Positions 25,201 to 33,716 are shown, counted from the stretch's first letter. The stretch is DNA of 64,000 nt from Nonomuraea jabiensis (GCF_014204795.1 NZ_JACHMB010000001.1:4340001-4404000), one strand, 5' to 3'. The notes: generated by a model not told the origin, from the letters alone. Program-made: numbers and translations.

Positions 25201-27229
25201 CCCTGCTCACGTCGCGGATCGGGGACAGGGCCCTGGCCAGCCGGTCGCACCAGGTGGGGGAGACGAGGTCGCCCAGGATCGGGCCGATGGCGTCGAGGCC
25301 GCCGCCGCGCAGGCGTACGAGACCGTCCGCGCCGCACGCGGCCACGGTCTGGCACTCCTCGGGCAGCAGCCGCTGGTCGTCGTCGATGGCGAGCGTGAAC
25401 ACCCCTGAACGCGGACCCTGGCGCAGCACCTGCGGCATGTTGGGCAGGCCGCGCAGCACCTGGGCGCCGTCGAGGATCACCAGGACGTCGTACGGGCGCA
25501 CGTCGTACGAGGAGAAGGTGGGTTTTTCCGGGCCCCCGAGGTCGTCCCAGCCGGTGGGGATCTTGCCCAGCTCGGGGATCGCGGTGTTCTGGCGTTCGTC
25601 GATGAGGGCGGCGAGCTCGGAGACGCGGCGGGCGGCCGACTCGGGATCGGTGCCGACCAGCGCCACACACTCCTCGCCCGCCCGCGGCGTGCAGTGCGGG
25701 AGCCAGCGCATCCAGCCCCAGCGATGCTCGCCGTCGGCGTGCGCGGACACGATCACGATGGCCAGGTCACGGGGGCTGTGCAGGGTCGCGGCCTGGGCGA
25801 TCAGCCAGCTCGCGAGGCTGGTCGCCGCGGCGCGCGGGCCCGTGACGCCCGCCACGCCCAGCCTGCGCATGGGCAGCGCCACCGGAACGGAACGGCACAT
25901 CGGCGGATCTATGGGGCCGCCCTGCTCCTCCGACAGCTCCAGGTTGGCGGGCAGGTCGGCGAGCCCGACCCTGAGCCTGAGCGAGTCGGGGTCGTGGATC
26001 CTGCGCTCCCACAGCCGCCTGCGCGGCCCTGTGGCGGTGAGCAGCACCTGCGCCGGGTCGGGCGCGTCCGACCTGCGGGCCGCCTCGTCCGCCACCCGCG
26101 CCCGCTCGACGGCCTCGTCGTACGCCTGGAGCTGCTCGTTGTAGTCCTTGAGCGCCTTCTTGTGCTGTTTCTTGCCGTGGCGGCGGTCGCTCCACCACTG
26201 GCCGATCATGATGACCGGGGTCATGAGGGCGACGAGCAGGTAGTACGGCTGCTTCAGGGCGAACGCGAGCGTCACGCCGAGCACAGCGGGCAGGAGGGCG
26301 GCGAGCAGCTGGAGCCGCAGACCCTCGTTCCTGGAGGGCTCCTTGGGCTTGACGAACTTACGCTCGGGCTCGGAGCGCCGGAGTCTGGGCGGGCGGTTGT
26401 AGGAGACGCCGCCCTCGCTCCTGGGCGCCAGATGCGCGTCTTTGGGCTCGATCGACGTCAGCACGAACACCGACGAACCACACGTGAGCACGGCCTGGTC
26501 GGGCCATTCGGTCCGCTCCGTGAGCGGACGGCCGTCGAGCTCGGGCACCTCGCCGTAGTCGGCGGCCAGCTCGGCCGCCTCCCGCTCCGCGACCCGGGCC
26601 GTGAGCTCGGCGACCTCCTCGGCCCACCTGCCCTTGAGCTTGAGCCTGGGCGCCTCGCCGGGCTGCCGCCAGGCGCGCTCAATGGTGATCGCGTCCGGAG
26701 TCACGCGTACGGTCACCGCTTCCGGGGCGAGGGCGGGGTCGGCGGTGGTCATGGCGCACATCGGGTCGGAGCCGATGACGTGCACGCCCAGGCCCAGCCG
26801 GTGTACGGCGCCGGCGGCGGGGCCGCCCACCACGCGTACCTCGGCCACCCCGCCCGGCTCCTCGATGAGGGTCTGGCGGGCGAGCGCGGGGTCCAGCGTG
26901 ACCTTGTCGCCGTCGCGCAGCACGGCGGTGGCCCGGGCGCGGGGGTCGAGCGGGCGGCCGTCACGCCACAGGACCGTCCCCCTTGATTGTGCTGTGACCG
27001 CCTGCGTCGCGGTGCGCTCCGGCCGGCGGGGGTGCGGGACGTGGGCGCCGGTGTCTTGGGACGCCGACATTCCGTAGGGGGCTCGTGCTTTGGGCAGGCG
27101 GACGACCTTCGCCAGCGGACCGTGATCGTTGAGCGCCTCGCTCACCCTCGCCACTGTGGCGCCGTCGTCGCCGTCGATCACGACGTCACGGTCGCCCTGC
27201 CCGCCGAGCACGGTGAGCATGATCCGCAT
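22247..27229 (-). CDS. FHA/FtsK-SpoIIIE ATPase of EssC-like architecture
   Basis: 1660 aa from the ATG at 27229, chosen because GAGGAGA (27237-27243) sits 7 nt upstream. The N-terminal ~270 residues fit ubiquitin-/FHA-like domains (LHRLGLGVHVIGSDP-type segment near 175). Two membrane helices lie at ~310-355 (LLPAVLGVTLAFALK, LLVALMTPVIMIG). Three FtsK-type ATPase domains follow: GTTGAGKS (~738) with LTFVLIDYKGG is intact, whereas the second (GAARSGRS, ~1178) and third (GPSRSGRS, ~1490) have Arg for the Walker A Lys. A ~120-residue Pro/His-rich linker separates domains 1 and 2. This is the layout of Firmicute EssC rather than of the eccC gene here. Its substrate is unknown; no WXG100 gene is next to it. 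Confidence 0.88.
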   Translation of the reverse strand: MRIMLTVLGGQGDRDVVIDGDDGATVARVSEALNDHGPLAKVVRLPKARAPYGMSASQDTGAHVPHPRRPERTATQAVTAQSRGTVLWRDGRPLDPRARATAVLRDGDKVTLDPALARQTLIEEPGGVAEVRVVGGPAAGAVHRLGLGVHVIGSDPMCAMTTADPALAPEAVTVRVTPDAITIERAWRQPGEAPRLKLKGRWAEEVAELTARVAEREAAELAADYGEVPELDGRPLTERTEWPDQAVLTCGSSVFVLTSIEPKDAHLAPRSEGGVSYNRPPRLRRSEPERKFVKPKEPSRNEGLRLQLLAALLPAVLGVTLAFALKQPYYLLVALMTPVIMIGQWWSDRRHGKKQHKKALKDYNEQLQAYDEAVERARVADEAARRSDAPDPAQVLLTATGPRRRLWERRIHDPDSLRLRVGLADLPANLELSEEQGGPIDPPMCRSVPVALPMRRLGVAGVTGPRAAATSLASWLIAQAATLHSPRDLAIVIVSAHADGEHRWGWMRWLPHCTPRAGEECVALVGTDPESAARRVSELAALIDERQNTAIPELGKIPTGWDDLGGPEKPTFSSYDVRPYDVLVILDGAQVLRGLPNMPQVLRQGPRSGVFTLAIDDDQRLLPEECQTVAACGADGLVRLRGGGLDAIGPILGDLVSPTWCDRLARALSPIRDVSRDDASGNLPDAVRLLDLMRLPSPSGQELVGRWRAQGSTSALIGIGPEGPFSVDLRLDGPHGLIAGTTGAGKSELLQTLICSLAVANRPDQLTFVLIDYKGGAAFKECVRLPHTVGMVSDLDGHLTQRALDSLAAEIRRRERLLAAAGAKDIEDYTGTGMPRLVLIIDEFAALVAELPDFVTGLVDIARRGRSLGIHLILATQRPAGVVTADIQANTSLRIALRVTEPAESSDVIDLPDAAHISKSTPGRCYVRSGVGAATAVQTARVGGRSPAPGSTGPLAGPGAAIRVLDVSWGSLGKPLPPPPAPEEDSTVTDLTLVADALIEATHLAAVPVQPSPWLDPLPTHFVLDLPALTTSPASSPAGDSGSPAPQTAPPDRPKGASKHIPGIAAHGPVQISVKGSVQPSLGLPGHPPIGHPAPLHSAGPGHLHPPTHRPSTGAKGPQPAGPQPDHFPEPHGGAASPSGAFVEVPPLPYGLTDRPWAQDRSPLALDLAHGGHLLIAGAARSGRSTALRTIAGSIAAHAAPEDVHVHAVDCGSGALLPLVTMPHCGAVVTRDQIDRVERLLTRLRAEVGRRQQLLAEAGHASLAEYRQAGHRLPWLVFMLDRWEGFVAAFESYDYGRLIESLLQLMREGPAVGFRAVVTSDRSGLLGQVSTVFDDRLLLRLSDPSDYGLAGFPLKGLPSSMPPGRALSMGEHGIVEHHIALLSPDPSGPAQVAAFQSLARRSMADSERARRGAAHGRSAGAGQGGRQWNGEPPLRVDALPMRVTASQALALDATFTPPSPLWALIGAGGDALAPLGLDLLAHGPGAVIAGPSRSGRSSVLLTAAHSLIARGTPVIAVAPRRSPLRELNGALAVLDGNATNLPELVAELQQYVVLVDDAELINADGPLGMALEEVLRSGRDGDHALLIAGTTGDLAVAYRGFVAETRKARTGVLLAVQNQADGDIFSIRLPRGTVGGPPGRGFLVRTGNITPIQAALPDDG

Positions 27230-27767
27230 GATGCCGTCTCCTCGCTCGGATCTCGGGCGCCCAAAGGTAGCGCCCGGAGCGAGGGTAGGCGGGGTGGTTG
27301 ACGGCAATGGCATGGGTGGCTGGTGCTGGGGATGGGTGGGGGCTGGGGCTCCCGATGGCTGTGGATAACCGGTCTCTGCTCTTTGGTGGGGGTGGGCGGC
27401 TTGGTCGGGGGGTGGTGGGGGTGGGGCGGGGTGTATGGGATTGGTGTCCGTTTGGTTAGGTCGCGGGCGGTTGCGTCCGGCCATGGGTGCGGGTGGCCGA
27501 TTGGCGGCCGTTGGGCCCGGCGGCGGGCGGGTGGTGCTGGGGGATGGTGTAAAGGGATGTGAATCTTGTGGTTGGTGTTATTGGGGTGGTGGCTAGCTGG
27601 AGAAATGGTTGTTCGTCAACTCGGTAGCAAGAATCGGCATCGATTAGTCGGTATTCACGCCCCGCCACCTGCGAAACAAGCATGGGTCCTCGCATTCCGC
27701 CCCCGCGCCCCCTCCCCGCCCCACATAATGGCGGCAATTCCACGATTCAATTGGGAGCCCCCCACCC
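27230..27767. promoter_or_regulatory. Divergent spacer between the EssC-like gene and the Tad operon
   Basis: 538 bp without a credible gene. The plus strand is G-rich and contains two tracts that can fold into G-quadruplexes (27328-27348 and 27407-27431). A less GC-rich part (27555-27665) probably carries the Tad operon promoter. The EssC-like gene promoter should lie just above 27245. Confidence 0.55.
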
Positions 27768-28439
27768 ATGAGGACCAGTGAAAAGCCTGCCGTCAACGCG
27801 GCGGCGGGGTTGTCCGGCCCGGCCTCGCGCAAGCTCCCCGTGCCCCCTCGCGAACGCAAGCCGGCCCTCGCCGCCCTCGCCGTTCTGCTGATTCTGGGCG
27901 GCGCGCTCGCCACGACCCTGCTCGTGCTGCGCAGCGGCGACCGCGTCTCCGCGATCCGGGTGACCCAGCAGGTCGGCGCGGGTCAGAAGTTCACCGCGCA
28001 GATGCTGGAAGAGGTCCAGATCGCGGCCGACAGCGGCGTCGACTACGTGAGCTGGTCGGAGCGGGGCAAGGTGGAAAACAGCTTCGCGACCGTCACGATC
28101 CTCCCCGGCACGCTGTTCACGAGCCGGATGGGAGTCAAGCAGAGCAGCGAGCTGGGCCCGGGAAAGGCGACCGTCGGATTGGCCCTCAAGCCAGGGCAAA
28201 TGCCCGCCGGAGTGGAGGCGGGTGATCGAGTCCAGGTGATATATGTGCCGAGCCGTTCGAGCCAGGGGCAAACGCGGGTACTGGCGGAAAGTGCTCTCGT
28301 GTTCTCGGTGGGCGACAGGTCCAGGACGGCGAATTCCGGTCAGATCACGGTAATAGTGGATTCATCGGCGTCACCGGAAATAGTGGCGTTCGCCTCCAGC
28401 GGTGAGATCGCGGTGGCCGAGCTACCGGGGGCACGCTGA
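27768..28439 (+). CDS. SAF-domain pilus assembly protein (CpaB/RcpC-like)
   Basis: 223 aa. A cytoplasmic N-terminus, one membrane helix (~33-54) and an extracytoplasmic SAF domain (~62-120: VTQQVGAGQKFTAQMLEEVQI), then a second beta-rich part (VGLALKPGQMPAGVEAGDRVQVIY). CpaB/RcpC proteins act in Tad pilus assembly. First gene of the operon; the next gene starts 1 bp after its stop. Confidence 0.85.
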   Translation: MRTSEKPAVNAAAGLSGPASRKLPVPPRERKPALAALAVLLILGGALATTLLVLRSGDRVSAIRVTQQVGAGQKFTAQMLEEVQIAADSGVDYVSWSERGKVENSFATVTILPGTLFTSRMGVKQSSELGPGKATVGLALKPGQMPAGVEAGDRVQVIYVPSRSSQGQTRVLAESALVFSVGDRSRTANSGQITVIVDSSASPEIVAFASSGEIAVAELPGAR

Positions 28440-28440
28440 C

Positions 28441-29157
28441 GTGGCGCTGATCGTACTGGCCGCCGACAAGGGCGCGCCGGGAGTGACGACCGCGGCGACC
28501 GCCCTGGCGGCGGTGTGGCCGCGTCCCGTGCTGCTGGCCGAATGCGACCCGGCGGGCGGTGACCTCGCCTACCGGCTCCCCGCCGCCGACGGCGGCGTGC
28601 TGAACCCCGGCAAGGGCCTGCTCACCCTCGGCGCCACCGCGCGGCGCGGGCTGGAGCCCGCCCAGATCCACCAGCACACGCAGAAGATCGTCGGAGGGCT
28701 CGACGTGCTGGTCGGGCTCACGCACGGCGAGCAGGCCGCCGGGCTCACGTGGCTGTGGGGCCCGCTGGGCAGGGCACTCGCCGGCATCCCGAACGCCGAC
28801 GTGATCGCCGACTGCGGCCGCCTCGGCGCGCACGCGCAGCTCGGCGACCTGCTCGCCGAGGCCGAACAGGTCGTGCTGCTCACCAGGGCCACCCTCGACC
28901 ACGTCGCCCACCTGCGCGAACGCCTCCAGATCACCAAGGCGCACGGCGTCGCCGTGATCGCCGACCCGCGCAACTACCGCGGCTCCATCGACGACGTACG
29001 CCGGATCGTCGGCCCGGCCGTCCAGTACGTGTACGGCCTAGCACACGACCCCAAGGGCGCCGAGCTGCTACGCGGCCAGTGGGGCGGACGGCTCGACCGC
29101 TCCCTGCTCATCCGCACCGCGAGAGACCTGGCGGGAAGGCTGGTGAGTCACCGATGA
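28441..29157 (+). CDS. TadZ/CpaE-like MinD-family protein with degenerate P-loop
   Basis: 238 aa from the GTG at 28441. The MinD/ParA fold is clear: N-terminal strand-loop ALIVLAADKGAPGVTTAATAL, LLAECDPAGGDLAYRL, and DVIADCGRLG. In the deviant Walker A (KGGxGKT) the GKT lysine is replaced (KGAPGVTT), so ATP hydrolysis may be lost. TadZ/CpaE proteins localise the pilus machine at the pole or membrane. The stop overlaps the cpaF start (ATGA). Confidence 0.8.
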   Translation: MALIVLAADKGAPGVTTAATALAAVWPRPVLLAECDPAGGDLAYRLPAADGGVLNPGKGLLTLGATARRGLEPAQIHQHTQKIVGGLDVLVGLTHGEQAAGLTWLWGPLGRALAGIPNADVIADCGRLGAHAQLGDLLAEAEQVVLLTRATLDHVAHLRERLQITKAHGVAVIADPRNYRGSIDDVRRIVGPAVQYVYGLAHDPKGAELLRGQWGGRLDRSLLIRTARDLAGRLVSHR

Positions 29158-30449
29158 TCGACCACTCGCTGGTCAAGCGCTTCCGCCAGGAGGTCGGCGA
29201 CCGCCTGGCCCACCAGCGCCGGCTCGACCAGGCCAACGGCCTGCCCCCGATGACGGGGGAGGACGAGCGCCAGTTCGCCCGGGCGCTGATCTCCCAGGTC
29301 CTGGAGGAGCACGCCCGCAACGAGATCGGCCTCGGCCGCACGCCCCCCACGGTCGAGGAGGAAGAGGCGCTGGCGGCCGGCATCCACGCCGCGCTGTTCG
29401 GCGTGGGCAGGCTGCAGCCGCTGCTGGACGACCCCCAGGTCGAGAACATCGACATCAACGGCTGCGACCGGGTGTTCGTCAGCTACGCCGACGGCCAGGA
29501 GGTCATGCACGACCCGGTCGCCGAGTCCGACGAGGAGCTGATCGAGCTCATCCAGATCCTGGCGGCGTACTCGGGCCTGTCGAGCAGGCCGTTCGACACC
29601 GCCAACCCGCAGCTCGACCTGCGCCTCCCCGACGGCTCCAGGCTGAGCGCCGTCATGGACGTCACCGTCAGACCGGCGGTCTCGATCCGCCGCGCCCGCC
29701 TCGGCAAGGTCTTCCTGTCCGACTTGGCGGGCAACGGCACGATAAGTCGGGACGTAGCCAAGTTCCTGACCGCCGCCGTCGCCGCCCGCAAGAACATCAT
29801 GATCGCCGGGTCCACCAACGCCGGCAAGACCACCCTGCTGCGGGCCCTGGCCAACGAGATCCAGCCCAACGAGCGCCTCATCACCGTCGAACGCGCCCTG
29901 GAGCTGGGCCTCGACCAGTTCCCCGAGCTCCACCCCAACGTCGTCGCCTTCGAGCAGCGCCTGCCCAACTCCGAGGGCCAGGGCGAGATCTCCATGGCCG
30001 AGCTGGTCAGACGCTCCCTGCGGATGAACCCCAGCCGCGTCATCGTCGGCGAGGTCCTCGGCGACGAGATCGTCACCATGCTCAACGCGATGACCCAGGG
30101 CAACGACGGCTCCCTGTCGACCATCCACGCCAACTCCAGCATGGAGGTCTTCAACCGCATCTCCACCTACGCCCTGCAGGCCAGCGAGCGCCTGCCCATC
30201 GACGCGACCCACATGCTCATCGCGGGCGCCATCGACTTCGTCGTCTTCATCACCAAGCGCAACGACTACAACATCGGCGGCACCCTGCGCCGCTACGTCT
30301 CCAGCATCCGCGAGGTCAACGGCTGCGACGGCCGCGTCCTGTCGAGCGAGGTGTTCGTGCCGGGCCCCGACGGCACCGCCGTCCCGCACGCGCCTGTCTC
30401 CTGCCTGGACGAGCTCGCCGCCCACGGCTACCTGCCAGGGGGGTGGTGA
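29154..30449 (+). CDS. cpaF: Tad pilus secretion ATPase CpaF/TadA
   Basis: 431 aa, start overlapping the upstream stop. The type II/IV secretion ATPase domain carries Walker A GSTNAGKTTLLRAL (~220-233), the Asp box around ITVERALELGLD, Walker B RVIVGEVLGDEIV and the His box GSLSTIHANS. It powers Flp pilin polymerisation at the membrane, partnered by the TadB/TadC proteins that follow. Length and motif order are normal. Confidence 0.94.
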   Translation: MIDHSLVKRFRQEVGDRLAHQRRLDQANGLPPMTGEDERQFARALISQVLEEHARNEIGLGRTPPTVEEEEALAAGIHAALFGVGRLQPLLDDPQVENIDINGCDRVFVSYADGQEVMHDPVAESDEELIELIQILAAYSGLSSRPFDTANPQLDLRLPDGSRLSAVMDVTVRPAVSIRRARLGKVFLSDLAGNGTISRDVAKFLTAAVAARKNIMIAGSTNAGKTTLLRALANEIQPNERLITVERALELGLDQFPELHPNVVAFEQRLPNSEGQGEISMAELVRRSLRMNPSRVIVGEVLGDEIVTMLNAMTQGNDGSLSTIHANSSMEVFNRISTYALQASERLPIDATHMLIAGAIDFVVFITKRNDYNIGGTLRRYVSSIREVNGCDGRVLSSEVFVPGPDGTAVPHAPVSCLDELAAHGYLPGGW

Positions 30450-30453
30450 CGAG

Positions 30454-31299
30454 GTGATCTTCGACCCGTTCGCGCTGCTGGCCGGAGCGGTCGTCGGCGG
30501 CGGCCTGTTCCTGTTCTTCATCTCCCTGTACGGCATGCGCCCCCGCCCGCCCCAGCCCAAGCGCCACCTGCTCAAGATGCTGACCACCCGTACTGCGATA
30601 GCCGCGGTCGCGGCCGGGCTCGTCCTGATCATCACCGGCTGGCCGGTCATGGCGGTGGGCACGGTGCTGCTCGTGTTCGCCTGGCGCGGCCTGTCGGGCG
30701 GGGCGGGCGAGGAGCGCGCCGCCATGCGCCGGCTCGAAGGGCTGGCCGCCTGGACCGAGTCCCTGCGTGACACGATCGCCGGCGCGGCCGGGCTCGAACA
30801 GGCCATCCCGTCGTCCATCAGGGCCGCCGCCCCCATGCTCAGGCCCCACCTGCGCGCCATGATCGACCGGCTGCACACGAGGATGGCGCTGCCGGAGGCC
30901 CTGGCGCTGTTCGCCGACGAGCTCGACGACCCGTCGGCCGACCTCGTGGTGGCCGCGCTCATCCTCAACTCCCGGCTGCGCGGCCCCGGCCTGCGCGACG
31001 TGCTGGGCGCGCTGGCCGTCTCGGCCCGCGAGGAGCTCGACATGCGCCGCCGCGTCGAGGCCGAACGCCGCTCGACCAGGCGCAGTGTCCAGATCGTGGT
31101 GATCACCGCGCTCGTCTTCGCCGGGCTCCTCATCGTGTTCAACCCCTCCTACGTGGCCGAGTACGAGGGCCTGCTGGGCCAGGCCGTGCTCGTGGTGGTC
31201 GCGGGGCTGTTCGGGGCGGGGTTCGCCTGGATGAGGCGGCTGGCCAGGTTCGACAAGCCGACCCGGCTGCTCATGGGAGGAGGCGGTGGCGATGGTTGA
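30454..31299 (+). CDS. tadB: TadB-like inner-membrane platform protein
   Basis: 281 aa, GTG start 4 bp after cpaF. N-terminal membrane helices (~5-25 and ~48-80), a cytoplasmic type II secretion F domain (~85-200: WTESLRDTIAGAAGLEQAI), then two C-terminal helices. TadB and TadC form the membrane platform engaged by the CpaF ATPase. The 3' end overlaps the next gene by 14 bp or 8 bp depending on start. Confidence 0.88.
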   Translation: MIFDPFALLAGAVVGGGLFLFFISLYGMRPRPPQPKRHLLKMLTTRTAIAAVAAGLVLIITGWPVMAVGTVLLVFAWRGLSGGAGEERAAMRRLEGLAAWTESLRDTIAGAAGLEQAIPSSIRAAAPMLRPHLRAMIDRLHTRMALPEALALFADELDDPSADLVVAALILNSRLRGPGLRDVLGALAVSAREELDMRRRVEAERRSTRRSVQIVVITALVFAGLLIVFNPSYVAEYEGLLGQAVLVVVAGLFGAGFAWMRRLARFDKPTRLLMGGGGGDG

Positions 31300-32212
31300 G
31301 GCCGCGCTGGGCGGAGCCGTATTAGGGCTCGGCCTGTTCGTGCTGCTGCGGGCGCTCTTCCCGGCCCGGCCGGGGCTGGTGGCGCGGCTGCTCGCGCTCG
31401 ACGCCGTCCGCGAGGACGCGGGCGGCCCGAGCCTCCAGCTCCTGCTGCCCGAGGAGGAGGTCAGCGCGTTCCGCCGCAGCCTGGGTGCCCGCCTGGCCCG
31501 CCTGTACGCGGCCCGCGGCTGGGAGGTCAGGTCGATCAAGGCCGACCTGGCGCTGCTCGGCCGCTCGTTCGAGGCGTTCCTGGCCGGCAAGGTGCTGCTG
31601 GCGGCCAGCGGCCTGCTGGCCTTCCCGCTGCTGCTCGGCTGGCTGGTGCTCATGGAGTGGGGCACCTCGCTCGCCGTCCCGTTCTGGGCCGCCGTGCTCG
31701 TCGCGCTGCTGTTCTTCTTCCTGCCCGACCTCCAGGTACGCAAGGACGCGGCGGCCAGGCGGCGCGACTTCCGCCATGTGGTCGGCGCGTTCCTCGACCT
31801 CGTCTCCATGAACCTGGCCGGCGGCCGCGGCGTCCCCGAGGCCCTCATGATGGCCGTCTCGGTCAGCGGCGAGCAGCCCAACTGGGCGATGGGCCGCATC
31901 CGCGACGCGCTCGGCGGCGCCAGGATCGTCGGCATCACCCCTTGGCAGGCGCTCGGCCAGCTCGGCGAGGAGATCAACGTCGACGAGCTGCGCGACCTGT
32001 CCGCCGCGCTCGGCCTGGTGGCCGACGACGGCGCCAAAGTACGCGCGTCGCTCACGGCGAGAGCCGCGACGCTGCGCCGCCGCGAGCTGGCGGAGATCGA
32101 GGGCAGGGCCGGCGAGCGGTCGCAGTCGATGCTCGTGGCCCAGCTGCTGCTCTGCGCCGGTTTCGTGATCTTTCTCAGTTTTCCCGCCGCAATGAAGATG
32201 TTGGGGTCCTGA
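31286..32212 (+). CDS. tadC: TadC-like inner-membrane platform protein
   Basis: 308 aa from GTG at 31286; the ATG at 31292 is an equally good start (GGAGGAGG at 31276-31283 serves both). N-terminal helix, a pair of helices around 95-150 ending FFFLPDLQVRKDA, an F domain (~160-270: FLDLVSMNLAGGRGVPEALMMA) and a C-terminal helix (LLLCAGFVIFLSFPAA). Stop overlaps the Flp gene start (TGATG). Confidence 0.87.
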   Translation: MAMVEAALGGAVLGLGLFVLLRALFPARPGLVARLLALDAVREDAGGPSLQLLLPEEEVSAFRRSLGARLARLYAARGWEVRSIKADLALLGRSFEAFLAGKVLLAASGLLAFPLLLGWLVLMEWGTSLAVPFWAAVLVALLFFFLPDLQVRKDAAARRRDFRHVVGAFLDLVSMNLAGGRGVPEALMMAVSVSGEQPNWAMGRIRDALGGARIVGITPWQALGQLGEEINVDELRDLSAALGLVADDGAKVRASLTARAATLRRRELAEIEGRAGERSQSMLVAQLLLCAGFVIFLSFPAAMKMLGS

Positions 32213-32442
32213 TGAACCATCCCTGGATCGTTTACCTCACCGCCTACCTGGGTGTCCGCATCCAGCGCGCCCGCACCGCCCCCACCCGCGGGGCCTCCGC
32301 CGTCGAATGGGTGATCATCACCGCCATCATCGCCGGTGTCGCCCTCGGCCTGGCCACCTTGATCAAGACGCTGGTCGAGCAGAAGCAGAGCGACATCACG
32401 GGCAGCTTCAGCGGTGGCGGCGACACCGGTGGCAACCCCTAA
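32212..32442 (+). CDS. flp: Flp-type pilin
   Basis: 76 aa. After a basic leader, RGASAVEWVIITAIIAGVAL matches the Flp/TadE class prepilin site, with cleavage expected after the Gly of RG and Glu at position +5 of the mature chain. A single hydrophobic helix and a Gly-rich C-terminus follow. This is the major pilin candidate of the locus. It is translationally coupled to tadC. No prepilin peptidase gene is seen in the window. Confidence 0.85.
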   Translation: MNHPWIVYLTAYLGVRIQRARTAPTRGASAVEWVIITAIIAGVALGLATLIKTLVEQKQSDITGSFSGGGDTGGNP

Positions 32443-32857
32443 AGGGGGCGAGCGGGGCGCGACGGTGATCGAGCTGGCCATCCTCATGCCGGTCATCCTG
32501 GCGGTCGCGCTGCTCATCGTGCAGGTCGCGCTCTGGTTCCACGCCCGCCAGGTCGCGGAGGCCGCCGCCCAGGAGGGCGCGCGCGTGGCCAGGGCGGCGC
32601 CGTTCGACTCCGGTGACTGGCCGGGCCAGGCCACCGCGAAGGCCACCGACATCATCAAGGCCGTCGGCCCGAAGCTGCTCCAGGGCGCCACGGCCACGAC
32701 GTCCGAGAAGGACCCGGATGAGCGCTTCGTCACCGTGACCGGCAGCGCCGTACAGGTCATCCCGCTGCTGCCCGAGCTGACGTTCACGATCACCGCCACC
32801 GCGGGCGGGCCGGTCGAGTGCTTCCGGCCGGACAACGGCGGAGGGGACTGCTCGTGA
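32414..32857 (+). CDS. TadE-like minor pseudopilin
   Basis: 147 aa from the GTG at 32414 (a GTG at 32429 is possible). RGATVIELAILMPVILAVAL is the TadE-type processing site and helix. A soluble domain with a C-terminal Cys pair (VECFRPDNGGGDC) follows. Overlaps the flp gene by 29 bp in another frame. Stop overlaps the next start (GTGA). Confidence 0.83.
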   Translation: MAATPVATPKGGERGATVIELAILMPVILAVALLIVQVALWFHARQVAEAAAQEGARVARAAPFDSGDWPGQATAKATDIIKAVGPKLLQGATATTSEKDPDERFVTVTGSAVQVIPLLPELTFTITATAGGPVECFRPDNGGGDCS

Positions 32858-33246
32858 GGCGGGCGGAGCGCGGCTCCATGGCCGTGGAGACCGTGATGCT
32901 GGCCCCGCTCTTCCTGCTGTTCGTCATGTTCCTGGCGGGAGCGGGGGTGCTGGTGGAGTCGCAGGGCCGGGTCAACGGGGCGGCCAGGGACGCGGCCCGG
33001 GCCGCGTCGGTGCAGCGCACGCTCGACGACGCCGAGGCCGCCGCCAAAGCCATCGCCGACAGCACGCTGACCGGCCCCTGCGGGTCCCCCTCCGTCTCGC
33101 TGGACGGCTCCGCGTGGGAGCAGGGCGGCCAGGTCCAGGCCGAGGTGAGCTGCGAGCTGGATCTCGGCTTCCTGGGGTTCGGCGGCGTCAAGCGGATGAC
33201 CGGCACGGCGGTGGTGCCGATCGAGCAGTTCAGGAGGGTCGAATGA
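32854..33246 (+). CDS. TadE-family minor pseudopilin
   Basis: 130 aa from GTG at 32854 (GAGGGGA upstream). RGSMAVETVMLAPLFLLFVM is the pseudopilin helix with Glu five residues after the predicted cleavage site. Two cysteines (GPCGS, VSCEL) likely form a disulfide. Coupled to both neighbours by 4-bp overlaps. Confidence 0.82.
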   Translation: MRRAERGSMAVETVMLAPLFLLFVMFLAGAGVLVESQGRVNGAARDAARAASVQRTLDDAEAAAKAIADSTLTGPCGSPSVSLDGSAWEQGGQVQAEVSCELDLGFLGFGGVKRMTGTAVVPIEQFRRVE

Positions 33247-33647
33247 GGGAGCGGGGGTCGATGTCGGTGTTCACCGTGCTGTTCTCCGTCGTCGTGTTCC
33301 TGCTGGCCGGGCTCCTCGTGGACGGCGGCGCGGCGATCAACGCCCGGCTGCGCGCGGCCGACGTGGCCGAGCAGGCCGCGCGGGCCGGCGCCGACGAGAT
33401 CGACGTCGACCAGCTGCGCACCACCGGCCAGACCCGGCTGCTCGGCGAGGACCAGGTGTGCGCCAGGGCCGACGAGATCGTCGCCGCGCAGGGCGGCGAC
33501 GGGGTGACCCGCGGCGAGTGCACCGTCGGCCAGGCGCAGGTGACGGTCAGCGTGTCGGTGCGCTGGCAGGCGTTCTTCCTGAGCGCGATCGGCTTCTCCG
33601 GTGACGAGATGACCGGCCGGGCCGTCGCCGCACCCGAAGCGAGATAG
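33243..33647 (+). CDS. TadG/TadE-like pilus-associated protein
   Basis: 134 aa, ATG overlapping the upstream stop. RGSMSVFTVLFSVVVFLLAG lacks the Glu at +5 found in the other two pseudopilins, a feature of TadG-type helices. The remaining domain (INARLRAADVAEQAARAGADEID) resembles the putative Flp-assembly domain family and has one Cys pair (VCARA, GECTV). Last of the pilus structural genes. Confidence 0.8.
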   Translation: MRERGSMSVFTVLFSVVVFLLAGLLVDGGAAINARLRAADVAEQAARAGADEIDVDQLRTTGQTRLLGEDQVCARADEIVAAQGGDGVTRGECTVGQAQVTVSVSVRWQAFFLSAIGFSGDEMTGRAVAAPEAR

Positions 33648-33716
33648 ACCGAAACTCACCGGTCGATGGATCGGCGAGCGTACGAGCACGACCCTGGACG
33701 GCGGAAGGGAGAGACG

